Numbered from the stretch's first letter, positions 17,441-26,001 are shown. The stretch is DNA of 64,000 nt from Xanthomonas hydrangeae (GCA_905142475.1 LR990730.1:3596001-3660000), one strand, 5' to 3'. Notes: generated by a model not told the origin, from the letters alone. A program made the numbers and translations.

Positions 17441-18232
17441 ATGCGTGTACTCACTGCGGTTCTGCTCGGCAGCACGCTTTTCAGTTGCGCGTTATCCACT
17501 GCATCGGCCGAGCCGCTGCGCCCGGCCGCACCAAGCGCCGAGTGTCTGGATGCACGCCAGCTGGCCGAGCTGCATCAAGCCGATGCTCGCACGCTGGCCG
17601 TGGCCGAACACGGCGGACGACTGTTCCGCCTCACCCTGGCGCAGGATTGCCCGCAACTTGCCGCGCAAGCGGATGCGAGCCTGTTGGCGGCGCACGGTTG
17701 GGTCTGCAATGGTGCGCAAGCGTACGTGAGCACCGCTCAGCAACGCTGCGCGATCAGCCAGGTCGCCACGCTCAGTGCGCGCGAGTACGCCAGCGCAGCC
17801 AGGCAACGCGACCACAGCGGCGTGCCGACCCTGGAAGGCGTCAGCGTGCGCGAATCGCGTCGGCGTAACTTCGCCGGCTCATCCAGCTATTGCTTCAATC
17901 CCAGCATGCTGCGTTCGTGGTCGGAAGATGGCCAAGGTTTGGTGGTGGAAGTCTCGCCACGTCATCCCGGCACGCACCGCCACTACCGTGTGGAACTGAT
18001 GGACAGCTGCCGCGAACTCAGCGGCGCGCCGCCGATCCGCTTCGTGTCCGGCATGGGCTTGAATGCCATCTGCGGCAATCCCGGCGACAAGGTCGACGTG
18101 CTCGACGAGATGGCGCTTGCCGGCGCGGCTGCCGGATCCGGCCAGCAGGGCGACCTGAGCGCCACGCGCGGTGGCCTGGCCACGCGGATGCGCCAGAGCT
18201 GCACGGTTGCAGCGGTGTATCCGCGCGATTGA
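17441..18232 (+). CDS. Secreted hypothetical protein, possibly DUF6491-like N-terminal part
   Basis: A 263-residue protein with a signal peptide (MRVLTAVLLGSTLFSCALST, cleavage near ASA). The mature N-terminal part has ECLDARQ, then DARTLAV, FRLTLAQDCP and WVCNGAQAYVSTAQQRCAIS; this cysteine spacing resembles DUF6491-type exported proteins, a tentative match. The C-terminal half (SYCFNPSM, MDSCREL, NAICGNPGD, QSCTV) has further paired cysteines and was not recognised. ATG 17441 has AAGGA eight bases upstream. Function unknown; a disulfide-bonded periplasmic protein is likely. Confidence 0.7.
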   Translation: MRVLTAVLLGSTLFSCALSTASAEPLRPAAPSAECLDARQLAELHQADARTLAVAEHGGRLFRLTLAQDCPQLAAQADASLLAAHGWVCNGAQAYVSTAQQRCAISQVATLSAREYASAARQRDHSGVPTLEGVSVRESRRRNFAGSSSYCFNPSMLRSWSEDGQGLVVEVSPRHPGTHRHYRVELMDSCRELSGAPPIRFVSGMGLNAICGNPGDKVDVLDEMALAGAAAGSGQQGDLSATRGGLATRMRQSCTVAAVYPRD

Positions 18233-18244
18233 AAGTGGCGCTTG

Positions 18245-18312
18245 GTAGGAGCGCGCTTGCGCGCGATGAAGCGTTATCGACAACGCCTCATCGCGCGCAA
18301 GCGCGCTCCTAC
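18245..18312. repeat. REP-type palindrome (GTAGGAGCGC... hairpin)
   Basis: Perfect 25-bp inverted arms (18245-18269 and 18288-18312) start with GTAG, the signature of REP elements mobilised by RAYT transposases. An inner GCGTT/AACGC stem (18271-18275 with 18282-18286) extends the hairpin. It lies between convergent genes and may also act as a transcript end. No RAYT gene is in this window. Confidence 0.9.
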
Positions 18313-18349
18313 ACACGCGGTACGCGGCGTTGCCATCGCCGCAATCGCC

Positions 18350-18685
18350 TCACGCCTTGCGCAGAAAACAGGTCTTCAACACCAGGCCCTTGATCTTTTC
18401 CGAATTGCCTTCGATGTGCTCGGCATCGTCCTCGACCAGGCGGATATTACGGATCAGCGTGCCCTGCTTGAGCGGAATCGACGAGCCCTTGACCTTCAGA
18501 TCCTTGATCACGCTGACCGTGTCGCCGGCCTGCAGCACATTGCCGTTGCTGTCGCGTACCACCGTCGCGGTCGCGACGGAGTCGCCCGCACTCCATTCGA
18601 AGCCGCAGTCTGCGCAAATCGACAAGGCGCCGTCGACATAGGTGTTGTCCAGGCCACATTGCGGACAGGCGGGAACGGTGGACAT
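18350..18685 (-). CDS. yjdM: YjdM/PhnA family zinc-ribbon protein
   Basis: A 111-residue protein. The N-terminal zinc ribbon (CPQCGLDNTYVDG...ICADCGFEW, four cysteines at about 7-30) is followed by the PhnA domain with RDSNGNVLQAGDTV and DLKVKGSS. Length and layout match YjdM (formerly PhnA). The name PhnA implied phosphonate use, but the family's role is not settled. It is convergent with the secreted protein gene across the REP palindrome. Confidence 0.92.
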   Translation of the reverse strand: MSTVPACPQCGLDNTYVDGALSICADCGFEWSAGDSVATATVVRDSNGNVLQAGDTVSVIKDLKVKGSSIPLKQGTLIRNIRLVEDDAEHIEGNSEKIKGLVLKTCFLRKA

Positions 18686-18782
18686 GCGATTCCTAAGCTC
18701 AAAACGGGCGTGGATTGTAGCGCCCCGGCCGCGCGATCACGTCTCCGGCACGGCGGTGGCGCGATAGTGCGGCGCTTGTCGA

Positions 18783-19865
18783 ATGCCTTGCAGGTCGCGC
18801 GTGTCCAATCAATCGGTCTCCAATACGCCCAGCGGCGCGCCTGAATCTGCAGAACATCGGGCTGCCGAGCCTGAGTCCACCGGACCTGGCGCGGCAAAGG
18901 CCAATGCCGCAAAGAAGACCGGCTCGCACCTGGTCGTCTACGTGGCCCTGGCCGGCAATCTGGCCATCGCAATCGCCAAGTTCATCGCCGCCGGCATTTC
19001 CGGCAGCTCGGCGATGCTCAGCGAAGGCGTGCATTCGCTGGTGGACACCATCAACGAAGTGCTGCTGCTGTACGGCCTGCGGCGCGCAGCGCAGGCGCCG
19101 ACGCCCACCCATCCGTTCGGCTACGGACGCGAGCTGTATTTCTGGAGCTTCATCGTCGCGCTACTGGTGTTTGCGATGGGCGCAGGCGTGTCGCTGTACG
19201 AAGGCATCGTGCATCTGCGCAATCCCGAGCCGGCCAAAAGCCATCTGATCGCCTACATCGTGCTTGGCGTGTCGATCGTGTTCGAAGGCATTTCCTGGGT
19301 GGTGGCCTTTCGCGAGTTCCGCGCCAAGAAGGGCCGCATGGGCTATTTCCAGGCATTTCGGCAGAGCAAGGACCCCAGCACGTTCACCGTGTTGCTCGAA
19401 GACAGCGCCGCCTTGATCGGCTTGTTCATGGCCTTGCTTGGCCTTGCCGGCGCGCAGCTATTCGACATGCCCGAGCTCGACGGCATCGCCTCGATCGGCA
19501 TCGCTGGCGTCCTCGCAGTCACCGCGTTCCTGCTGGCACGCGAAACCAAGGGCTTGCTGATCGGCGAGCCCGCACATGCGCACGTCACCGAATCGCTGCT
19601 GCGCATTGCCGCCAGCGACCCGGACGTGCGCGCCGCCAACGGCGTATTGACCATGCAGATGGGTCCGAATCAAGTGGTGGCTGCGTTGAGTGCCGAGTTC
19701 GAAGACAGCCGCACCACGCCGCAGATCGAAGCCTGCGTCGGGCGCATCGAGGCCGCCGCCAAACGCCAGCACCCCGAGCTCACCGCACTGTTCATCAAGC
19801 CGCAAACGCCTGAAACCTGGCATGCACGGCGTACCGAGATCGAACGCGGCGCACAACCCGACTAG
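18783..19865 (+). CDS. Cation diffusion facilitator family transporter
   Basis: A 360-residue CDF protein. After a hydrophilic Ala/Pro-rich N-terminus of about 45 residues come six transmembrane segments. Segment 2 carries MLSEGVHSLVDTINE (HxxxD metal site) and segment 5 FTVLLEDSAALIGLF, a variant of the usual HxxxD. A C-terminal cytoplasmic domain (about 265-345) follows. The family exports Zn, Fe, Mn or Co by proton antiport; the metal is not predictable here. The start is ambiguous between ATG 18783 and GTG 18801. Confidence 0.88.
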   Translation: MPCRSRVSNQSVSNTPSGAPESAEHRAAEPESTGPGAAKANAAKKTGSHLVVYVALAGNLAIAIAKFIAAGISGSSAMLSEGVHSLVDTINEVLLLYGLRRAAQAPTPTHPFGYGRELYFWSFIVALLVFAMGAGVSLYEGIVHLRNPEPAKSHLIAYIVLGVSIVFEGISWVVAFREFRAKKGRMGYFQAFRQSKDPSTFTVLLEDSAALIGLFMALLGLAGAQLFDMPELDGIASIGIAGVLAVTAFLLARETKGLLIGEPAHAHVTESLLRIAASDPDVRAANGVLTMQMGPNQVVAALSAEFEDSRTTPQIEACVGRIEAAAKRQHPELTALFIKPQTPETWHARRTEIERGAQPD

Positions 19866-20157
19866 CGCACGGCGCGTGCGTTGGGGTGCACGTTGAAACA
19901 TGCGAAACACCTGCTGACGTGCGATGCAAAACATCCGCCGCGTCGCAGTTCCAGTGCAGCCAGACAGTCGACCCATGACCGTCGGCTGCAGGCATGGTCC
20001 AACCTGACACCACCACACCAAGCTGATCCTCGCCCTAACCGCCGGATCGGCTGCGGTTGCATGATCGAAGGCGATTGCCTACGGTGGGCGTGCAGCATCT
20101 CTTCGCATCGTGAATCAGCTGATGCATTCCACTCGATCACCGTCATGGAGGTTTCCA

Positions 20158-20631
20158 ATGGAAATCAGCCAGGGTCGCGTTGCGACCATTCACTACACTC
20201 TTTCCGACGACACCGGCCAGGTGCTGGACCGCTCCACGCCGGACACGCCGCTGAGCTATCTGCACGGCGCCGGCAATATCGTGCAGGGCCTGGAGCAGGC
20301 GCTGGATGGCAAGCGTCTGGGCGAAACGCTCACCGCCGATGTGGCGCCCGAACAGGGCTATGGCCCACGCCATGCGCAGTTGATCCAGCAGGTGCCGCGC
20401 GATGCCTTTCCCACCGATATCGAAGTGGTGCCGGGCGTGCAGTTCGAGGCCCGCACCCAGCAGGGACCGGTGCTGGTGACGGTCACCGACGTCGGCCCGG
20501 AGCATGTCACCGTCGACGGCAACCACCCGTTGGCTGGGAAGTCCCTGCATTTCGCGGTCGAAGTCATCGAAGTGCGCGAGGCCACCACCGAAGAACTGAA
20601 CGAAGGTCACGTCGCCAACCTTGCGGCATGA
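20158..20631 (+). CDS. FKBP-type peptidyl-prolyl cis-trans isomerase, SlyD-like
   Basis: A 157-residue SlyD-type PPIase. An FKBP core with YLHGAGNIVQGLEQAL encloses an insert-in-flap chaperone domain of about 60 residues (EQGYGPRHAQLIQQVP through VDGNHPLAGKSLHF). It catalyses prolyl isomerisation and binds unfolded chains in the cytoplasm. It lacks the long His/Cys-rich metal-binding tail of E. coli SlyD and ends in VANLAA, so nickel storage is unlikely. ATG 20158 has a GGAGG site seven bases upstream. Confidence 0.93.
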   Translation: MEISQGRVATIHYTLSDDTGQVLDRSTPDTPLSYLHGAGNIVQGLEQALDGKRLGETLTADVAPEQGYGPRHAQLIQQVPRDAFPTDIEVVPGVQFEARTQQGPVLVTVTDVGPEHVTVDGNHPLAGKSLHFAVEVIEVREATTEELNEGHVANLAA

Positions 20632-20755
20632 GCCATCGCGCCGTGCGCCTGCGGGTGCACGGCGCTTCGGCTGCTGCGACCTGCGCGCGGTCCTTTGCCC
20701 ACGACGCGAACGGCAGAAGTAGTAAAGTGCGCGGCCCGCTCATAGGCCCGCCTGC

Positions 20756-22111
20756 ATGAAACTCGGCATCGACTTCGGTACCAGCAATTCCGCCGCTGCG
20801 GCGATCGTCGATGGCCAGGTGGTGCCGGTGCGGTTCGGGCAGGACCTGCAGTTCCGCACCACGGTGTATTTCCCCGAGACCATGCGCGACCCGGACGATT
20901 TCAGCCTCACCCCGGCGCTGGAATACGAGGTGGAACGGCTGATCGACTCGGGTCGCCGCGATGCGCTTGCCGCCGGCCGCACGCCCGCCAACGACAGCCT
21001 GCGCCGCGATGCGATCCGCATCGTGCGCCGCCAATGGATGGAAGAACAGGTACGCGAGCCGCGCAGCTCTGCCGCCCTGCTGCAGAACGCGGTCTATGGC
21101 GACGAGGCGCTGGATGCGTATTTCCTCGAAGGCGAAGGCAGCCTGGTGCAGAGCCCCAAGTCGATGCTCGGCTACAACCTGCACCCGCGTGCCCGCCAGA
21201 CCATCACCGGCATCGCCACGCATGTGCTGGAACACATTCGGCTCACCGCCTCGCGCCAGTTCGACATCAACATCCGCAGCGCCACGCTGGGTCGCCCGGT
21301 GCAGTTCCGCAGCTCGATCGGCGAGGCCGGCAATGCACAGGCACTGGAGATCCTGCAGACCGCCGCAATCGCGGCGGGCTTCGATACAGTGGATTTCCTC
21401 GAAGAACCCGCAGCCGCCGCCATGCACTACCACGTCAGCCACGACACCCGGCACGACACCGTGGTGGTGGACATCGGCGGCGGTACCACCGATATCGCGC
21501 ATGCCAGCGTCGGCGGCAGCGACGCGCCGCAGGTGCACCGCGCCTGGGGCATCGCACGTGGCGGTACCGATATCGATCTTGCGCTGAGCCTGGCTGCCTA
21601 CATGCCGCTGTTCGGCCGCGGCATCACCCGCGTGCCTACGCACCATTACGTGGAAGCGGCGATGGTGCAGGACATGACGCGCCAGCGCGAATTCCGCCTG
21701 CACAAGTACCAGGACGTGCCCGCCCCGTTCGACAAGCGTCTGCAGGCGCTGCAGGACACCGGCAACACCGCGCGCCTGTATCGCGGCGTGGAAGCCTGCA
21801 AGATCGCGCTCAGCGAGCGCGACCAGCATCAGGCGGCGCTGGACTTCATCGAGCGCGGGCTGGGCGTGGACGTGCAGGCCAGCGCACTGGTGGCGTCCGC
21901 TTCCAACTATCTGGGCGAACTGGAAGGCCTGCTCGCGCAGGTGCGTGCCGACCTGGCTGCACCGCCGGCCACGCTGTTCCTCACGGGCGGCATGTCGCGC
22001 GCAGGCTATATCCGTGACACGGTCGCGGCCGCCTTCCCGGAATCGCGCCTGGTGCAAGGCGATCCATCCTTCGGTGTGGTCCAGGGCCTGGCCTGGGCTG
22101 CCGCGCGGTAA
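20756..22111 (+). CDS. Hsp70 family protein, YegD-like
   Basis: A 451-residue protein with the actin/Hsp70 ATPase fold: phosphate-1 motif IDFGTSNS (4-11), phosphate-2 VVVDIGGGTTDIA (about 238-250) and an adenosine-binding segment LFLTGGMSRAGYI near residue 408. It lacks the substrate-binding domain of DnaK, as YegD does. Its client or role is unknown. Single gene, 124 bp after slyD on the same strand. Confidence 0.88.
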   Translation: MKLGIDFGTSNSAAAAIVDGQVVPVRFGQDLQFRTTVYFPETMRDPDDFSLTPALEYEVERLIDSGRRDALAAGRTPANDSLRRDAIRIVRRQWMEEQVREPRSSAALLQNAVYGDEALDAYFLEGEGSLVQSPKSMLGYNLHPRARQTITGIATHVLEHIRLTASRQFDINIRSATLGRPVQFRSSIGEAGNAQALEILQTAAIAAGFDTVDFLEEPAAAAMHYHVSHDTRHDTVVVDIGGGTTDIAHASVGGSDAPQVHRAWGIARGGTDIDLALSLAAYMPLFGRGITRVPTHHYVEAAMVQDMTRQREFRLHKYQDVPAPFDKRLQALQDTGNTARLYRGVEACKIALSERDQHQAALDFIERGLGVDVQASALVASASNYLGELEGLLAQVRADLAAPPATLFLTGGMSRAGYIRDTVAAAFPESRLVQGDPSFGVVQGLAWAAAR

Positions 22112-22177
22112 GCGGCAGCTGGATGATCGGTTAGCTGTGCACAGCACGCGTTAACGCAATCGGGCGCAACTTCCCAT

Positions 22178-22183
22178 ATAATG
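22178..22183 (+). promoter_or_regulatory. Candidate -10 box for the 61-aa gene
   Basis: A perfect TATAAT at 22178-22183, rare in this GC-rich sequence, lies 160 nt upstream of the small gene. No good TTGACA is found at 16-18 bp; GTTAAC is nearby. The resulting leader would be about 155 nt. Confidence 0.45.
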
Positions 22184-22343
22184 CACGGTTGCTGCCGGAC
22201 GCCCCGCCGTCTTGTCTGCAAGGCACGCTCGCCGTGCCGCCGCGATTGCGCACCGAACGCGATCGCACCTCTCGACATCGCTTCTGCGCGCGCCACCCTA
22301 GCCGCACGCGATGTCCTTGCACTTCCCCGCTACAGGAGGCCAC

Positions 22344-22529
22344 ATGGCACGTCCCGCGACCAAGCAGAAATCCCAGCCCAGCATCGCTCGCAGCGAAGGC
22401 AAGTCGCAGCCGCTCAGTCGTGAGCGTATCGCTGCCGACATCGCCGCGTTCCGCAAGACCGGCGGCAGGATTGAAGTGCTCACCACCAACTTCGGCCCAG
22501 CTCGCAACGATGGCGACAAGATCGCCTAA
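22344..22529 (+). CDS. Small hypothetical protein (61 aa), stand-alone
   Basis: A 61-residue basic protein starting MARPATKQKSQPSIARSEGK with a helical middle (SRERIAADIAAFRKTGGRIEVL). A strong AGGAGG-like site lies seven bases before ATG 22344; TATAAT lies upstream and a hairpin terminator follows. It therefore looks like a complete, well-expressed single gene. The basic N-terminus could bind nucleic acid or ribosomes. I do not recognise a family. Confidence 0.75.
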   Translation: MARPATKQKSQPSIARSEGKSQPLSRERIAADIAAFRKTGGRIEVLTTNFGPARNDGDKIA

Positions 22530-22554
22530 GCGTTGCCCCGAAGTGTTTGCTCAA

Positions 22555-22582
22555 CGTGCCACCGCAAGGTGGCACGCTTGTT
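22555..22582 (+). terminator. Hairpin terminator of the 61-aa gene
   Basis: A 9-bp stem (CGTGCCACC with GGTGGCACG, GCAA tetraloop, 22555-22576) is followed by CTTGTTTC. It also lies just past the stop of the convergent DUF4097 gene. Confidence 0.65.
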
Positions 22583-22603
22583 TCAGGAATCAGAATCCAG
22601 CCA

Positions 22604-23494
22604 TCAGTTGCTGTAATCGATGCGCACCGAGCCGGAGTGCGATTCCAGTTTGACGTCGCCATTGCCCGCCCCCAGCCTGGTTTTCAGGCTCTTGCCCGGA
22701 CCGTACTCCGGCCGCTCCACCTGCCCGGCCACCGAGCGGATGTCGCCACTGAACACCTCCACCTGCAGCGCTGCCGAGACATTGCGCGGCACGCCGAGGG
22801 TGATCGAACCGCTGACACTCTCCGCCGCGATACTGCCGCCGGGCGCCAGCCCGGTCACCGTCAGCGCCGCCCCCCCGGACACGCTCTCGGCGCGCAGCTG
22901 CGACACCTGCCCCGCGCCAACCCGGATCTGGCCGGAGACGGACTCGACCGAGAGCACCCCGCTGGCGCCCGAGGGCGCATCGATCTGCCCGCTCACCGTG
23001 CCCAGCGTCAGCCGCCCACTGGCCACCGAGCTACGCAGCGAGCCGCTGACAGTTTCCAGTTGCGCCTCCTTGGCGCGTCCACCGGCGACCACATTGCCGC
23101 TGACCGACTTGAGCTGCAACCGCGCCAGATCGACCTGATCGACATCGACCGAGGCACTCACCGCCTCCACGTCCAGCAACGCCGCACGCGGGATCCGCAA
23201 CTCCAGTTGAGCGCCCTTGCTGTTGCGGCCGTTGCGCGGGTAGATCACCTCGAGCTGCAGCAAGTCCGGGCTTGCGTCGACATCCAGCCGCTGCCCCTCG
23301 CCCAAGCTGCCGGTCAGCGCCACCTCGTCCCGATCCCAGCCGCGCACGCGAATCTGCCCGGCAATGTTTTGCACCTCCACGCGCCCGCCGCGCGCCAGCG
23401 GATGGGTCTGCTTCAGCGCGGTCTGCGCCGCTGCCGGCGCGGCGCAGACCGCAGCCAGCAGCAACAGGGAAAGATGGGCGTAACGCATGGGCAT
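22604..23494 (-). CDS. DUF4097 family beta-strand repeat protein, exported
   Basis: A 296-residue protein with a signal peptide (MPMRYAHLSLLLLAAVCAAP, cut after AAA). The mature part is a run of about eight units of roughly 20 residues containing SVSG, TVSG or VFSG (LKSVSG, LETVSG, LGTVSG, VESVSG, AESVSG twice, then EVFSG and ESHSG). This suggests a right-handed beta-helix or beta-roll typical of DUF4097. It is the last gene of an operon with an ECF sigma factor and anti-sigma factor, 5 bp after the anti-sigma stop. It may be a periplasmic sensor or target; molecular role unknown. Confidence 0.85.
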   Translation of the reverse strand: MPMRYAHLSLLLLAAVCAAPAAAQTALKQTHPLARGGRVEVQNIAGQIRVRGWDRDEVALTGSLGEGQRLDVDASPDLLQLEVIYPRNGRNSKGAQLELRIPRAALLDVEAVSASVDVDQVDLARLQLKSVSGNVVAGGRAKEAQLETVSGSLRSSVASGRLTLGTVSGQIDAPSGASGVLSVESVSGQIRVGAGQVSQLRAESVSGGAALTVTGLAPGGSIAAESVSGSITLGVPRNVSAALQVEVFSGDIRSVAGQVERPEYGPGKSLKTRLGAGNGDVKLESHSGSVRIDYSN

Positions 23495-23499
23495 GCTCC

Positions 23500-24030
23500 T
23501 CAGCTGGGGAAAGACGCCTCGCCCTGTGCGGCGAGACGGGTCAATTGCAGCCGCTTCGCATAGGTGCGCTGCAGCTGCGACAACAAAAATGCAGAGCGCG
23601 GGCTCTGCGCGATCGCGGCGTGGATGGCCTGTACGCTCTGATCGAGCTCGTCCAACGCAGGACGCAGATCAGCCGGCACCTGCTGCACGGGGAACGCAGC
23701 AATCGCCTGCCGGTACTGCCCGGCCATCGCCTGTGCCTGCGCCACCAGCACGGGCTGCACGGGCGGGCGCGCCTGCCGATCGAGCCCGGGCACGATGACC
23801 ACCAACGCCAGCGCAGCGGCGAGCGCCACACCCAGTGCAGGCCAGGCCCAGGCGCGATGGCGGCGCGGCGTCAATGCGACCACATTGGAGTGCGCCGTCA
23901 ATGCGGGCGCAATGCGCTCCCACACCTGCGCCGGTGGCTGGCGGTGTTGCGGCAATGCCCGCAAACGCGCGCACAACGCAGCGTCGTCGGTCTCGCGTGG
24001 ATCGTGTGAATCATGATGATCGTGGTTCAT
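23500..24030 (-). CDS. Probable membrane anti-sigma factor with His-rich N-terminus
   Basis: A 176-residue protein with a cytoplasmic N-terminal region (1-58), one transmembrane segment (WAWPALGVALAAALALVVIV, about 60-80) and a periplasmic helical tail. Its ATG overlaps the sigma-factor stop (ATGA), the usual coupling of sigma/anti-sigma pairs. The first ten residues (MNHDHHDSHD) contain four histidines, which could bind a metal. I see no classical HxxxCxxC zinc anti-sigma motif. Role is assigned from context and topology. A longer frame to 24846 is an overlap artefact. Confidence 0.75.
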   Translation of the reverse strand: MNHDHHDSHDPRETDDAALCARLRALPQHRQPPAQVWERIAPALTAHSNVVALTPRRHRAWAWPALGVALAAALALVVIVPGLDRQARPPVQPVLVAQAQAMAGQYRQAIAAFPVQQVPADLRPALDELDQSVQAIHAAIAQSPRSAFLLSQLQRTYAKRLQLTRLAAQGEASFPS

Positions 24031-24614
24031 ACGGTTTCTCCCAGCCGCGCACGCAGCAAACCGCGCGCGCGATGTAGTTGCGCCTTGGAACTGCCGACCG
24101 CCATATGCAGTTGGTCGGCAATTTCCTGATGTTTCCAGCCCTCGATGTCGTGCAGTACCAGCACCGCGCGTGCACGCGGCGGCAATGTCTCCAGCGCGCG
24201 CTCCAGATCCATCCGGGTCGATTGGCAATGCGCTGCGCCGGGAATCCCCGCGAGAATCTCGCCGTCGGCATTGTCCACCATGTGATCGCTCGCAGCCGAG
24301 CGCGCACGCAACTCCATCAAGGCGGTGTTGACCGCCAGGCGATGCAGCCAGGTGCCCAGCGCACTCTGAAAACGGAATTGCGGCAAGGCCTTCCATGCCG
24401 CGATGAAGGTTTCCTGCAACACATCGTCGGCACGCGCCGCATTGCCGCCGCACAGTCGCCAGACCACCGCATACAACCGTGGCGAGTGGCGACGATAGAT
24501 GGTCTCGTAGGCAGCGCGATCTCCGCGCGCAGCAGCACGCGCCAGGCCGGCGTCGTCGCGGTCGGCGGGGCTGTCGCACTCTGAGGCATCGATGGGCATG
24601 GCGGTGTCGAGCAT
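24027..24614 (-). CDS. ECF-type RNA polymerase sigma factor (sigma-70 family)
   Basis: A 195-residue sigma factor. Region 2 (ARGDRAAYETIYRRHSPRLY through DDVLQETFIAAWKALPQF and GTWLHRLAVNTA) and region 4 (LPPRARAVLVLHDIEGWKHQEIADQLHMAVGSSKAQLHRAR) are both complete. It probably directs its own operon in response to an envelope signal relayed by the downstream anti-sigma protein. Starts at 24614 or 24599 are both ATG; the frame further upstream is not conserved-looking. Confidence 0.9.
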   Translation of the reverse strand: MLDTAMPIDASECDSPADRDDAGLARAAARGDRAAYETIYRRHSPRLYAVVWRLCGGNAARADDVLQETFIAAWKALPQFRFQSALGTWLHRLAVNTALMELRARSAASDHMVDNADGEILAGIPGAAHCQSTRMDLERALETLPPRARAVLVLHDIEGWKHQEIADQLHMAVGSSKAQLHRARGLLRARLGETV

Positions 24615-24801
24615 ATCCAGTTCGATGCAGCAGACAGCGCAAAGGTTTAAACCCGGCAAACTCTTTTTGTTCGAGCGCGGCGTAAACCTTTTCGCCTGCC
24701 GGCGCATCCAATCCTTTCGATAGCGCACTCCTGCGCTGCATCGCTTGCCGGGGCACGGTCATCGGCCGCTCCAAGCGCAGGCATTCTGATCGGAAGCCCA
24801 C

Positions 24802-25050
24802 ATGCCGCATGTTCTCGGATTGCTCCTGAGCCTGTGCTCCACCCACTGCCCGGCCCCGCTGCCGATGGATGCGCTGCAGCTCACGCTGACCCCGGCGCGC
24901 CTGGAGTTGTGCCTGCTGCGTTTACCGCTCAAGCAGGTGTCTTGCGTCGCGATGAGCACACCATGGGAATGGACGCTGGTGCGTCACCTGGAACAACGCT
25001 GGCAGCGCTTGGTCGCGCTCTCCGCACCCAGTGCGCGTGTTGCACGCTAG
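24802..25050 (+). CDS. Hypothetical protein (82 aa)
   Basis: An 82-residue frame with coding-like codon use (CTG, GCG, CGC, ACC) and a GGAAG ribosome-like site before ATG 24802. It begins with a short hydrophobic segment (MPHVLGLLLSLCSTHC) and contains LTPARLELCLLRLPL and WEWTLVRHLEQRWQRL, suggesting amphipathic helices. No family recognised. It is divergent from the sigma factor and 73 bp before the MscS-like gene. It may be a chance frame. Confidence 0.45.
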   Translation: MPHVLGLLLSLCSTHCPAPLPMDALQLTLTPARLELCLLRLPLKQVSCVAMSTPWEWTLVRHLEQRWQRLVALSAPSARVAR

Positions 25051-25123
25051 CCCAGCTGCAACTGCATGCTGTCTTCCCCGAGCGCCCCGTTACAATGGGC
25101 ATCCGCCCAACCTGCATGATGTG

Positions 25124-25717
25124 ATGTCCGCGCCCGATGCGTTGCCCACCATGATCCGTAGCCTGCTGCCGCACTGGAATCCGCAGTGGCTGGCTGTCGC
25201 AGTGCCAACGGCGCAGATCGTGTTGATCGTCGCCGTTGCCGCGCTGGTACGGCTGCTGCTGCGGCAACTGCTGCTGCGCTTGTGCACGCGCTACAGCCTG
25301 CCGGCAGAAATGATGATCGGTATCCGGCGCGTGGGCAGCTTCGTCATTTCGGTCACCGCCGTGCTGACGGTGCTGAACGTGCTTGGCGTCTCCAGCGGCA
25401 CCTTGTGGACCGCGTTCACCGGGTTCGCAGCGGTCGGTGCGGTGGCGTTCTTCGCGGCATGGAGCGTGCTGTCCAATATCTTCTGCACGTTTCTAATCAT
25501 CACCACGCGCCCATTCCGCCTGCACGACCATATCGAATTGCTCGAAGGCGGCGACAAGCCGGGCCTGAAAGGCCGCGTGATCGACATCAACGTGATTTAC
25601 ACGACACTGGAAGAAACCGGCGATCACGCCGGCAGCGTGCTGCAGGTCCCCAACAGCCTGTTCTTCCAGCGCACCACCCGTCGCTGGCGCGAGACCAGCC
25701 ACTTCAACGCCAGCTGA
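25124..25717 (+). CDS. Small MscS family mechanosensitive channel
   Basis: A 197-residue membrane protein. Two hydrophobic segments precede the pore-lining helix 3 (FAAVGAVAFFAAWSVLSNIFC, about 100-125) and the beta domain (RPFRLHDHIELLEG and GRVIDINVIYTTLEE), the core of the MscS fold. It is shorter than E. coli MscS (286 aa) and lacks most of the C-terminal alpha/beta domain. It would act as an inner-membrane osmotic valve. ATG 25124 is chosen; ATG 25151 is also possible. A TACAAT -10-like box at 25091-25096 lies upstream. Confidence 0.88.
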   Translation: MSAPDALPTMIRSLLPHWNPQWLAVAVPTAQIVLIVAVAALVRLLLRQLLLRLCTRYSLPAEMMIGIRRVGSFVISVTAVLTVLNVLGVSSGTLWTAFTGFAAVGAVAFFAAWSVLSNIFCTFLIITTRPFRLHDHIELLEGGDKPGLKGRVIDINVIYTTLEETGDHAGSVLQVPNSLFFQRTTRRWRETSHFNAS

Positions 25718-25734
25718 GAAGCCTGCCACGGCCT

Positions 25735-26001
25735 TCAACGCAGCTGACTGTCCTTGCTGCCACGACGGTTGTAGCCGCCTTGCGCCGCCTGCTCAAGGTC
25801 GTGCGCTTCCTGGCAATTCACGCACAGGTGCACGCCCGGCACTGCCTTGCGGCGCGCTTCGGGAATCGCTGCATCGCACTCTTCGCAATGCGTCAGGCTC
25901 GGGCCCTGATGCAGCTGGCTCCGCGCGCGCTTGATCGCATCCTCGACGGTTGCATCGATCTGGTCCTGCACCGCCCCATCACCCGCCCATCCGGTCGCCA
26001 T
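25735..26001 (-). CDS. DksA/TraR family zinc-finger protein, YbiI-like
   Basis: An 88-residue protein of the same length as E. coli YbiI, with a similar sequence ending GYNRRGSKDSQLR. The C4 zinc finger is HCEECDAAIPEARRKAVPGVHLCVNCQ. It lacks the long coiled coil of DksA, so its effect on RNA polymerase is uncertain. ATG 26001 matches the YbiI start. It is convergent with mscS, the stops being 17 bp apart. Confidence 0.92.
   Translation of the reverse strand: MATGWAGDGAVQDQIDATVEDAIKRARSQLHQGPSLTHCEECDAAIPEARRKAVPGVHLCVNCQEAHDLEQAAQGGYNRRGSKDSQLR

Noticed and set aside
24031-24846. Upstream extension of the anti-sigma frame
   Set aside because: It overlaps the sigma factor entirely in another frame; the ATG overlapping the sigma stop is the natural start.
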